From: Reticulitermes speratus
Lineage: Eukaryota > Arthropoda > Insecta > Blattodea > Rhinotermitidae
Direction: 5' to 3'
DNA length: 64,000 nt
Assembly (NCBI GenBank): GCA_021186555.1
Contig: JAJKFL010000003.1
Span: forward strand, 46,039,908-46,103,907
Shown: in pieces, positions 11,153-21,092 of the stretch
Position numbering within the stretch: the stretch's first letter is position 1
Layout of the letters: each line of letters begins with the position of its first letter
Notes under the pieces: model-generated
Told to the model about the DNA's origin: nothing
The model's input: the letters and a program-made list of their open reading frames with translations, nothing else
Databases searched by the model: none
Position numbers and translations under genes: made by a program

Positions 11153-12901
11153 ATATACACGTCATCTTAAGAACTGTCCACCTTCCTATTGACCAGCAGT
11201 AAACAGCAGCGTCTTATACACTTGAAACACCAAATCTCCACGCTTTGCTTGATAAGTACCGTAAAAAGATATATTTTGGTAATGTAAAATGATTGTTTGG
11301 ATATTTGGATATAGCACTGCCTTATATTATGAAGTTAACTTATGACTTCTTGGATCAGTTTATTATATACACCAATGAAATTTAACACTTTTTTATTGTA
11401 CCTTGCCAGACATACTTCTACATACACACACACACATATATATATGTATATATATATATACACCTATACTCACTGACTACGTTGAAGGTAGCAAATCATG
11501 TAACAATACATTTTAAGAAAATAATCTGAGCAGTATTTTTTAAATAAGTAAGATACATTGTTGTGATTATGTATTGTTTTCAGCCATCCTTACTATTCCT
11601 TCAGCCGATCTTTCTTGTTTAATGTATGCACAGTTCTCATATTATTATACGTAAAGTCTTTGATACTTGCATTTTTACAACTCTTAACCCAGTGATAATG
11701 GCCCGGATGGGCCGAAACTTGTTGCTGATATATTGTAGACAGTTGGGTAATCCAAACAACGTTGTACATCGCTGTTAATTTCTGTGTTTAATTGAGGATG
11801 TACGTGGTACAAATGCAACGTTAAAAGATGCAGTACAGGATATAAATACTACTTCAGAAGCTCGGTATTCTTCAAGTAAAGGAATGGCAAAAGAGACGTC
11901 GGTATGTGATGAGTTAATGTCACTTGGCGAGAGTGGGAAATGTATCGCACCGTTATGAGATTTAAGAGATTGCGATGAACTAAGTTGTCGTAAGATGTAA
12001 TGCCGTTTAGTTTGGTAAAAATTGCCAACCTTCCCATCTACCCTGAAGTCGAAAGGAAAGATTCCTTTAAAAGATAGGTATAATCTGCCATGGTACATTG
12101 CGTCACTTCCCATAATCAATATATTCTTCAAACTCACGTATACGATTTTAATACTTGGAAATGGGCAGAGTCCAGAAGCTAAGCTTCTGTTATTGAGAAC
12201 TCGCTCATTTCGAGTGACTCATCCTCATTGCCTGAGCAAAACATGCCTGATTTCTATTTCATCACCTCTGAAGAGACACTTAAACTCCACTTCAAGGTGC
12301 TATCACGTTAATAATATCCTGATAACTTAATCATACAGGAAACCTTGACCCGTTTTATACCTCGCATTGACAGCAGAATTGCTTAGACCTCGAATTTTGC
12401 GCAATATAGAAAAAGCTGAGCCTCACTTGCGGGACAGATCAAAGGGTAGGCATCATGGTAACAGAGACACCATGTACGGTGGCAACCCCATTACTCGACT
12501 TACGCTGCGCAGCCCTCGTAACGCACCAGGTCACATTTCGCTTGCCGACACTTTGCATGGGCATTGCAATACAGATGGAGAGACCAGCACCTGCGTAGAC
12601 GGAACAAGTGCTGGGTGACTTACACCCTGTTTCTGCTGAAGATGACGATGATTGTAGGAAAATCTTCATAATTTTGGGATTTTACTTTCTTGAATCGTTA
12701 GATATTAAAATATTGGTCTTCTGGGTTGTGATGTAATGTATTGTGGCCTATGGGAACCAATATTTCGGAGGACCTTGCTGCGCACGTCTTCAGGATAGGG
12801 TAAATCTTGATATCTGACCGAAGTGCATTCTGTTGACTTACAAATAAGGGGGACGTAGGCCTAAGCCAGGCCTTTCAAACTTATTGCTGTGCGCGAGCCA
12901 T
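11153..12901. other. gene-free stretch with a decayed ribozyme-like repeat
   Basis: A CA/TA microsatellite lies at about 11423-11462. Around 11687-11735 a GTGATAATGGCCC...GGGCCGAAAC motif resembles a decayed member of the hammerhead-like family described elsewhere in this window. Near 12712 there is a GGTCTTCTGG half-site of a MITE family. No gene is supported. Confidence 0.4.
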
Positions 12902-12914
12902 AGTGATATAAGAC

Positions 12915-13184
12915 TAACTAACTAACTAACTAACTAACTCCATGGAGCAGAATCCTTCTTGAGAAGCTAACAGGTCGTCAGCTAGTCAAGAAATTTCCCG
13001 CGTTTTATGGAACTCGAAGGTTCATTACCGCACTCACAAGAGCCCGCCACCTGTCCCTATCCTGAGCCATATCAATCCAGTCCACGCCCCCCATTCCATT
13101 TCTTGAAGATTCCATTTTTAATATTATCCTCCCATCTACGCCTGGGTCTTCCAAGTGGTCTCCTTCCCTCAGGTCTCCCCACCA
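12915..13184 (-). mobile_element. 5'-truncated LINE insertion with 13-bp target duplication
   Basis: This 270-bp minus-strand LINE 3' end ends in a (TTAG)n tail (AACT repeats on the plus strand, about 12915-12940). It is homologous to the element at 85-870. AGTGATATAAGAC occurs immediately on both sides (12902-12914 and 13185-13197), which is the expected product of target-primed reverse transcription. Confidence 0.9.
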
Positions 13185-13197
13185 AGTGATATAAGAC

Positions 13198-13756
13198 AGA
13201 GGAGGGAAAGCACAGTGTTAAAAATAAATAGAAAGGTGCGCTCTAATACCACAGAGTCATTATCGGTCAGATATTGCTGGCCATTTCCCGCCGCTGTTCT
13301 GATTGGCCGTGAGTCAAGGCACAGGAGTTGCAAAGATAAAAGTAATCTCAAAATGTAATGGTGATGTAGCAGTTCCGTAAATTTCAAAGACTTTAAAACA
13401 ATTTACGTACTGTATCTTGACCAGAAAATCATTAATACTGCAGATGAAAATAACATTTATTTATAAATATACATTCATTGGAGAGTAATGCGTAAGGATT
13501 ATGCAGGAGATGTAACCACAATGAACAAAAATAATTACATACATAAAGCCGCACTTCCTTTTTTATTATCTGAATAAAACCGAAATGTACACGTCAAATT
13601 TAATTCAAATTAATCTTGTAGTAACAAGAGAAAAATTTCTTAACCATTTAAATCGCAGTGATAACTATATGTACAACCTGATGTCACATTTAAAAGCTCA
13701 TACTTTTGTCATACAACAGATTATTTTTAGTCTTAACTCACCGTGCATTTTTATTA
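13198..13756. other. gene-free stretch
   Basis: AT-rich unique sequence. No gene or repeat identified. Confidence 0.4.
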
Positions 13757-14336
13757 TTTTAGATATACACCAACAAAATGCACAACACAACATAACACAG
13801 TTCACTTTCACCGGGTATACTTAAGACGGTACCCCACACCATACTAGCACCAGAACCACTTCTTCTTCCTCTTAATTTATACCACATCATCAGGAAGACT
13901 ACACTACGACGTAATAAACGAAATGACAAGAACTCATACAGCACGCATTGCCTATCGCCGTTCTGCATCAAATTCCACCACAACCAACATAGTGCAATAT
14001 ATGATCTCCTATAACTTCTGGAAGTGCGAACACATCTTTATATAATAGACGCAGTGAACAGTGTTTTTTAACAAGTTATCATTTTTTAACAAATCATCAT
14101 TTTAACTATAATTTATGACTCATGTTTTTAACTTATGAACGAGTGTTTTTATGCTCTAAAATAGTGCATAACTTTACAAGCGTCATCAACAGATTCAGCA
14201 TTTGAAAAGCACTTTTTATAAGAAAAACCCCTGATGATGGCTCATAAAGAGCTGAAACGCGTGTAGGGTTAAATCATGATATGGAGCTAATTTGCACCTT
14301 TATTAATTTGTGCATTTTGTTGGTGTATATCTAAAA
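13757..14336 (+). mobile_element. 580-bp element with perfect 29-bp inverted ends and a hammerhead-like motif
   Basis: The first 29 bases (13757-13785) are the exact reverse complement of the last 29 (14308-14336). Near its right end the element carries a hammerhead-type core (14228-14268), followed 42 bp later by the terminal motif GTGCATTTTGTTGGT. There is no transposase frame inside. The organisation recalls non-autonomous Penelope-like elements or retrozymes, which carry hammerhead ribozymes; the class assignment is inference. Confidence 0.7.
14228..14268 (+). ncRNA. hammerhead ribozyme-like motif, intact core
   Basis: The order is CCC (stem I), CTGATGA, a GGCTC/GAGCT stem II hairpin with loop ATAAA, GAAAC, a very short stem III, GTA (cleavage triplet), GGG (stem I). 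All core bases of a type-I hammerhead are present. One extra U lies between CTGATGA and stem II and could weaken it. Very short stem III helices are typical of retroelement hammerheads. Activity is not proven. Confidence 0.55.
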
Positions 14337-15490
14337 AAAACATATTATTTGTTTTTACAATTCTCACAGTCAACACCAATTATGTCTGGAAACAGAATTA
14401 AGCGATTGGGTTTTGTGATGGAGATGGAGGGTGTTCTCTGTGGGGTACGAACTAAATTTGGTTTATAATGTGAGTTTCGATCTTCAACGAGTTGTCGTAG
14501 TCTCACCCGTCACTCCTGGAGAGCACTGTGCAGAAGATAATATTCGGAAATGAGGTTTGAAGTAACGTCAAATTTCCTGGAGAGTTAAGCACTTTAAAGA
14601 GTCCTGAATAGTTAAAATCAGCACACATTGTGTGCTAAAGACGTGACATCTTTAGGTTGTATTACTACTTTCACGTACAGTTTGTCTTTCATGACTATGT
14701 GGATAATTTAAAGTGACTAGTTTCATAAGTGACAGGATTATGAGGACGGTAGTAAATCGAATGTTTGGATCAGGGGATTTTACAAATTGAAACCTTTTTT
14801 ATTCCTTTGGCTGCTAAATTAATGCACATTAATATATAAAGATTCACTTTGTATCTCACAGATAACACGATTTGCTTTCGGCAGAAAGACCAATAAGTAA
14901 ATGCTGCATAGGAAAGTAGTGACTTCTTAATTGTGAAATCATACTGAACATATAAAACATGTGGGTAAAATGCAGAGTTTTTAGAGTTAAATCCGGAAGT
15001 ACAGGTACAAAATACTGGGCTTTAAAGTGTTAAACACACCACAGGGATATGTGTCCCAGACTTGTAATGATAAATATGCTGCGTAGTATACAAGCACGCC
15101 AATAGGTGTAAAAATTCGACATATTTCCAATTCTGTAAGACTGCAGAGTAAAGGTACCGAATTTTGTGACACACCTTATTTCGTATGAAGACATTCTGCA
15201 ATAAATAATTAAACTCGATGTATACGTCTGTTCCACCGTTAGATTTAACAGTTGATCGTAGAAGATTAATAGAAATTAAAGGCACGCGAGGGAAAAATCT
15301 GTCCCTACAAAGAAAAATATTCGTACTTGGAGAAAGTGCCAAGAGCGTGGAGAAAGTAATGTAATGTGCTTCGTACCTTATATAATGCATAGGAAAAGCC
15401 AGGACATAATTCCTTGGAGAATTTATAATTTTGTGCAACGAACTAATACGTGTCACGAAGTTTGATAAATTTACCCAACAGTGCAAATGC
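14337..15490. other. gene-free stretch downstream of astakine-like gene 2
   Basis: AT-rich unique sequence. It presumably includes the 3' untranslated region of the minus-strand astakine-like gene at its right end. The minus-strand frames at 14987-15492 show no domain features. Confidence 0.4.
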
Positions 15491-15504
15491 ATTTGCGTAA
15501 CGAT

Positions 15505-15725
15505 CTAATGCTGTGGTTTGGCCTCCACATCATTTTTGCTGCAAATCCCCTCGATACACGTCAGCCCCTGAGCGCAGTTACACACTACATAGTAGACATT
15601 GGTAAGATCGACTTTGTCGCCATTTGGGTAACTCACACTGCCGTTGATGGGCTCGTTGTTTGGGCGACAGGCTCTAAATTCTCCAAGCAAATTCTCACAC
15701 CCAGCGATGCTGTACGCATTTGCAC
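15505..15725 (-). CDS. astakine-like copy 2, exon 2
   Basis: The acceptor ACATAACAG lies immediately before 15725, and a stop codon ends at 15505. It encodes the last six cysteines. The frame is open upstream through the intron, so a retained-intron reading is possible but would lack the signal peptide. Confidence 0.8.
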
Positions 15726-15946
15726 CTGTTATGTACAAGAAAAAATGTGCTCCATGAATGCTAAAATTGAATATACATTTAGTACCTTGGTTACTCGTGA
15801 CGTCAATACACACCCAGAACACAGCATTGTGTGTCTGCGCACTCGTCGTTGTTCAAACAGCCGTCGTACCAGGAGGGGCGATCTGTGGTTTGGAAATACG
15901 CGACTGAAGCCAGCATCAACACTACTACCAATTTGGACTGGAGCAT
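15505..15946 (-). CDS. astakine/prokineticin-like secreted cytokine, copy 2
   Basis: Two exons, 15946-15814 and 15725-15505, are joined across an 88-bp GT-AG intron (phase 1, splitting a Gly codon) to give about 117 residues. Exon 1 encodes a signal peptide (MLQSKLVVVLMLASVAYF) and GCLNNDECADTQCCVLG. Exon 2 supplies AGCENLLGEFRAC, YYVVCNCAQGLTC and GICSK. The ten cysteines follow the prokineticin pattern C-C-CC-C-C-C.C-C-C, two of them split by a single residue (CNC). In crustaceans astakines drive haematopoietic cell proliferation and haemocyte release; insect homologues exist. As in other arthropod members, the vertebrate AVITGA N-terminus is absent. Copy 1 lies upstream on the same strand at 20860-23266, with the intron at the same codon, which supports tandem duplication. 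The function here is by homology. Confidence 0.85.
15814..15946 (-). CDS. astakine-like copy 2, exon 1
   Basis: ATG at 15946-15944 and donor GTGTGT at 15813. It encodes the signal peptide and the first four cysteines. The ATG is the first in frame before the hydrophobic leader. A possible untranslated upstream exon would join at the TAG|CAG-like site near 15960. Confidence 0.8.
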
Positions 15947-16310
15947 CGCAGTAAATCGTCTGCTACATTGTGTTTAATAATAAAATGAAATTAAATTAGT
16001 GACTAGTATCGTGAATTTAAACGAAATAATTCTAATGTACAACAACATAAAACTATTAAAGATGCATTACGCACTGTACATATTAAAGATGAAAGAAATA
16101 AATTAAAACACTTATGCATAGAAATATTGTAAAAATGTATAGCCATATTTCCTGTGTCAAGTAACTGTGTCTTGTAACTCACATTATAGATTAACTGTAT
16201 TGTAAAGTAGGTTACTATAAACATTGTACATTAACACTAACCTTTTAATCACACAACGCGTGAATTTTAAAATACTTTGCGAATTAATAATTGTGCCATC
16301 GTCTCGCGGC

Positions 16311-16330
16311 TTATATACAGAACTTATCAG
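16311..16330 (-). promoter_or_regulatory. putative promoter: TATA box and GATA site of astakine-like copy 2
   Basis: On the minus strand CTGTATATAAG (TATA box, 16311-16320) is preceded by CTGATAAG (GATA motif, about 16324-16330). It lies about 370 bp upstream of the ATG, so an untranslated leader or a 5' UTR intron would be needed. GATA factors of the Serpent type act in haemocytes and fat body; relevance here is inference. Confidence 0.35.
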
Positions 16331-16673
16331 CAGACCACGCAATCAATCTCATCACAAAACGTCAGTCCGATAACCGAAAGATTCATTGTGATTTCGTATT
16401 ACGGGTATACTCAAATATCAATCCGATAATATCGAGATAAGATCATTTTGTTTTTCCACGTTTCGAGAAGCAATGTCCTACTTTCGAGGACCAAGATCCT
16501 TTTCTGATCTGTATGGACTTCACAGCTCTGGAAGTAGCCTATCGAATTCGAGAAGGGAGCATTAAATATTATACGTAAACTGATAATATAATTTCACAGC
16601 CCGCCATTGCTAACTAACCTGCTTCGGCTGAATTTACTCCACAGCCTCAAATTCTAATTATTTATGTCTATTT

Positions 16674-16925
16674 GAATATTTTTCTCCCATCTACGTCTAG
16701 GTCTTCTAAGTGCGTCTTGCATTCATGTTTTTTCGATCAAAGTTGTGATTCCTATTATCGTCCTTCCAGGCCGTGCTACATGCCGCGCCAAAACCTAAGG
16801 CATTTTGTAACATCTGAAACATACTGTTTTTAAGGCGAGTTGTTAGTTCATCTGTCCAACCCCCATAATGGAGGATCATCCCTTGTCGGATTCCAGGCAT
16901 TATTTTTGTAATAGTTTAGGGTCAT
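16674..16925 (-). mobile_element. LINE-derived fragment
   Basis: It starts with the antisense block CCCATCTACGTCTAGGTCTT, also seen in the LINE copies at 85-870 and 12915-13184. It then diverges. The 64-residue minus-strand frame is inside this repeat and has no host-gene features. Confidence 0.45.
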
Positions 16926-17317
16926 AAAGGAGGATGGGGGAAGCGGTTATGTATTAGAAAGGAATAGGAAATGTTATTCAGGAAGGCTGAAGGAAAATGT
17001 CATTAGAGAGAGAGAGAGGTTCGACTGGAATAGTATTAATTCGAATCTTCATGAAGTAGAGTGTCAGTAAGATGTTTTAGAGGAATTAAATGGGTTTAAA
17101 ACTTAGAAATGTCTGAATACATCAATGGAATTATTGAAAACATTAATGGAATACCTGAACACATTAATGGACTTCGAAATTTCATGAGTTGGGTATTACA
17201 AACTATCAGAATGTAATGTGCATCATGGGATTAATTGAGAAGAAGTTACTTGAATATATTAGGCTACTATGAAACTAATATTATTCATTCCGTGCATTGT
17301 GCTTGTAGTCATTTATA

Positions 17318-17512
17318 TATATATATATATATATATATATCAACATATGCACATAAATCGTATAAAATTACAAGTTATCCCTAAACATGAACATATTCCT
17401 TTATATTAATATCTCCCTGAGAATCGGAAGTTTTTGCTGAAACATATAGGAGAGTTCATGTTTGTGGATAGCTTGTAATTTTATGCAATATACTCGTATG
17501 TGCATGTGTTGG
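17318..17512. mobile_element. foldback element next to a TA microsatellite
   Basis: A (TA)n run (about 17318-17340) is followed by inverted arms at 17341-17391 and 17454-17512, which match with several differences (CTTGTAATTTTAT core). This is a small foldback/MITE-like element with no coding capacity. Confidence 0.65.
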
Positions 17513-18700
17513 TGTATGTAGATGGGGAATCATGAACTTCACAGAGTAGGAGCGTTAGACTTACTAGGGAAATAGAATCAACGAAATGGAGCAATAAACC
17601 ACTTTCGATAGGGATTGTCTCTGACAACGGGCAATTGCAAGATCTCAGATGCGAGAGCAACACAGGATGACAGTAAAGGTAAAATTTATGACGGTTGGTG
17701 GGACGGTAGAATTGATTTAATTACTTCTTACATAGATTATTGAAGTTTGATTTTATTCATATCAGTCAGTACATGTGAAGTATTTATTTTACCATGAATC
17801 TCTCGTGGACGCATGTTCTTCTATCAGCATAACGTCGTCAAGACCCATTTGCCGGGGCCCATCATTGTCGCCGAAGCCGGATTTGGATCTCCTCTTACCC
17901 ACCGACATATTCATATTATCCACACGTAGGGGCTACATGATCACATGATAAGATCATCGACTTGTTGTTAATAAAAAACTAATTTTAATTCGATATATTC
18001 ATACAGCGGCGGCATCTGCAGGCTAAGTCTTTGGCCCTCCTGGCAAACAGGAAAGCTTTACTGAGGACTGATGTTACCCGGTGACAGGCAGGGGGCAAAA
18101 CCCAGGGACACGGAACATGCAACTAGCACTGAAAATTAGTAGGAAAACCACAACCTCTTCAGTACACAGCGCGCAGGACAAACAGCATCCCCTGATGTTA
18201 AAAGAGTCACGCGTATGAACGGTTTGTCTTGTGGGTCTCGTTGCTGACGGTGCAGTGGTGAGGCAGTGACTGTTCCTACACTGTGTGGTGTGGTAGGCTG
18301 TCTGATGGGGTCGGTAAGTTGCTGGGAATGTTGCTACGTGTTTAAATGCACGCTCTGTATAATAAATTTTTAATTTTTTTTTTGTAGATAGTGCTTGAGG
18401 TTTTGATTGTGAATGTGGCACACTGGAAGCACCTTAACTTTTTGTATATTTTAAAAACATGTCAAGAACTAAAGGAATGTCGGTGTTATTTTGAGTTCTT
18501 TTAGGCTGTCTGTACATTTAGTGTACATATAAATGCATTATGGGGAGGTATTATCTGTTCAAACTATCCCACAAATATGAATTAAATTTTGTATTGTCAA
18601 CATTTAAACGCTGCCGAGTGTTTTCAAGTTCGGCAGATATCGGGCCAGTATTAAATTTCATTACATAAAGTTGAAGGCGAAAGTCGTGAGACGTAATTGT
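17513..18700. other. gene-free stretch
   Basis: No gene is supported. The 115-residue minus-strand frame at 18074-18421 has no recognisable domain, a low-complexity start and no neighbours to support it. Confidence 0.4.
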
Positions 18701-18707
18701 TTTTTTT

Positions 18708-18805
18708 ACCAACAAACGCACACACAAAAAAACCACTCTTTTATAGTTTTATTGATATAGATTTATACCCTACACGTGTTTCAATCCTTGGATCATCTTG
18801 AGGGG
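18708..18805 (-). mobile_element. decayed copy of the hammerhead-like element end
   Basis: On the minus strand a core related to the hammerhead motif (CTCAAGA instead of CTGANGA, then GAAACACGTGTAGGG) is followed about 45 bp later by the shared terminus GTGTGCGTTTGTTGGT (18708-18723). The G-to-C change in the core should abolish ribozyme activity. Confidence 0.6.
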
Positions 18806-19640
18806 GTTAATAAGCTACTACACTTCAACTTGCATGCTAGAAGGGCCTAATGGGCACACTTGTCTCAATATTAAGTTATTATTATTATTATACAAAAAAT
18901 TAACTGCTAATACAGGCTACTAGGAAAGTAATTAACGATTGCATAAAGTAGAGTCATGTACTTAGAGAATTTGATCATGCGGTTTGACATGTAGCCTAAT
19001 CTACCATTTTGAGTGTCCACCTTCGATTTTAATAAAAAGTTAGTAGAGTGTGGATAACTAAACAGCTCACACATTATGTATGTTATGTTTATAAGTATAC
19101 ACTTTATATTCTTAGACATATTTGTATATATTTATTGTTATACATTTTATAATAAACAATGAAAACATTTATCGCAGAATACGGTACTCGTCACAAGCAG
19201 GCACCATTGGGACAATATCACAGCTTACATAGGAAGCGTAGTTTACGAGTAGGGCGCCAACACCCCGTGTTCTTGATGAGTGAACAGATGTCGGGAGGGA
19301 CGCTGATGAGTTTGCATAATCTCTCAACAAATCACGTCCACGCAGTCGCCTCATGCAATCATCCGTCAAACAAGTAATGCGCAATTAACATTTATTCACC
19401 CACGCATTTATTCTACCACGTCCGATTGACGACGAAACTTTTAACTGTATCTGGTATGCGTGAAGCTTTCGTTTCCAAGGACCCCGCATCCGTGAATTCA
19501 CCATGCGTGATGCGTAAGTACGCCTGCGGGATGGCATTTTTTAACTTATGCCTCTCTTCTCTGCACCACAGAGGCATTAAAATGTGAGTGTAACCGAAGA
19601 ATCCTAGAGAAGCATAATTCGAATGCATGAAAGGACTTAT
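18806..19640. other. gene-free stretch
   Basis: AT-rich up to 19150, then a GC-richer region with many GCATCACGC/GCGTGATGCG-like words that recur after the SINE at 20000-20110. This may be an older repeat split by the SINE insertion. No gene. Confidence 0.35.
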
Positions 19641-19654
19641 ATTCCATTGCATAG

Positions 19655-19918
19655 AATCAATAGCGGGGTAGCGTACTCAGTATAGGCATTAGGCTACGGA
19701 CTGGGCGGTCCGGGGTTCGAATCCCGGTAGGGGCAAGAGAGTTTTATCTTCTCCAAAACGCCCAGACTGGCTTTGGGGCGCACCCAGCCTCCAATTCAAT
19801 GGGAATATCAGGGTTCTTTCTCGGGCGTAAAGCGGCCAAGGTTAAGAACGAGTGTAGCTGTACGTCTACTCCCCTTATATACCTTCATGGCGTGGACAGG
19901 GAAAACTTGCTTTGCTGA
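19655..19918 (+). mobile_element. SINE family A
   Basis: The tRNA-like head contains GGTCCGGGGTTCGAATCCCG (B-box), then the family A body: CCCAGACTGGCTTTGGGGCG, CACCCAGCCTCC, AAAGCGGCC, AAGGTTAAGAACGAGTGTAG. The TTTACC tail is decayed. The plus-strand 71-residue frame is spurious. Confidence 0.8.
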
Positions 19919-20309
19919 AAATCAGCCTGTTTATACCAACGAGTTTGCATGGCACGCAGAAGCCGACTGGAAGGTAAGCGAGGCGTGACACCGATCAGTG
20001 ACAACGCATGCTTGATCACGTGATAGTCACGCGCGTGATTTTTAACAAACCGCAGCCGTCAGTCATGTTTTGCGCGATCACGGAATAACGCATCACGCTT
20101 CACACGTTGTTCTTGAAAACCAAGGCTTTAGTAGAGGCTGATCGAGCGCGAAGCTTGGTGCTTGTATCTGGTCTTCGTAACATTCGCCAGACCTTATACG
20201 GCGACGTACGGCAAGGAACGCCGAGAGCAAATTCAATTTTCTCTATCATAGAAGTCTGTGACGAAGTGTGCTATAAATCTGGCACGTGTATGGGACAATT
20301 TATTATTTA

Positions 20310-20365
20310 TATTTAAGCAACATGTTTCGGAATTTATCGCTGCTTCCTTCATCAGGTAACTGTAG
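20310..20365 (-). repeat. hammerhead-like motif, divergent
   Basis: On the minus strand CCTGATGA, GGAA...TTCC and GAAACATGTTGC occur in hammerhead order. The flanking helices pair poorly, and the longer stem II loop differs from the main family. Probably a relic of a related element. Confidence 0.35.
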
Positions 20366-20859
20366 GAAATTTTAATCTGCTTAGGGTTAATTGGACCAAG
20401 CTAGTCTCTGTCCCCCAGTTCTATCTGCACTGTCCAGGAATAGAGATTAGCTGAATGTCACAGAGCCAATATAGCATGTTTTATACTCTTACCTGATGGC
20501 GGAGGTAAAGCCATCTTCCAAAATGTGCTCTATAACCCTTCAGTGACGATGGGGTTTAAATTCCAAATACTGCCCAAGACGAAGCGATTTTTAATTTAGA
20601 ATACTCTTAAATGCATTCATGGGCGTACGGTGTACCGAGGCCGGCAACATGTGAGGAATTAAAGGTCCGTACAGTGCACCGAGGCCGGCATTGAATGGTT
20701 AATCAACAGAGACGTTGGAAAAATGTTATACGTAGACATAATATTTTCAGGTTTTTTTGAAACTAATCGTGCATGTAGAGGATTTACAGTGTTTACAATG
20801 GTTTTTATCGACATTGGCTTATTTGCATAGAAGCAATCGCATATTAGTTTCAAGGTTAG

Positions 20860-21092
20860 TTAGCGGATAAAATTTTGTGTGAGGATTTGAGGGGCTTGAC
20901 ACGTTGAAGATTCTCGATCACACTCGAGGTCACTTGCGCAGACACACATCACGAAGTAAACGTTTGTGAGGGTCACACTGTAACCGCCGGGGTAACCCAA
21001 GGTGGTGTTGAAAGGAATAGTGCCGTATGGCCGACAGGAATCGCCGATTTCACCGAAGTTTAGACACTGTGGGCTGCTGTAACGACCTCCGC
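20860..21092 (-). CDS. astakine-like copy 1, exon 2
   Basis: The acceptor TTCCTCCTTCAG directly precedes 21092, and the stop codon is at 20862-20860. It encodes cysteines 5-10 and a short basic tail. Confidence 0.8.

Noticed and set aside
15022-15492. 156-residue minus-strand frame downstream of the astakine-like gene
   Set aside because: No start context, domain, signal peptide or codon pattern; it overlaps the likely 3' UTR.
18074-18421. 115-residue minus-strand frame
   Set aside because: No recognisable domain and composition not unlike surrounding non-coding DNA.
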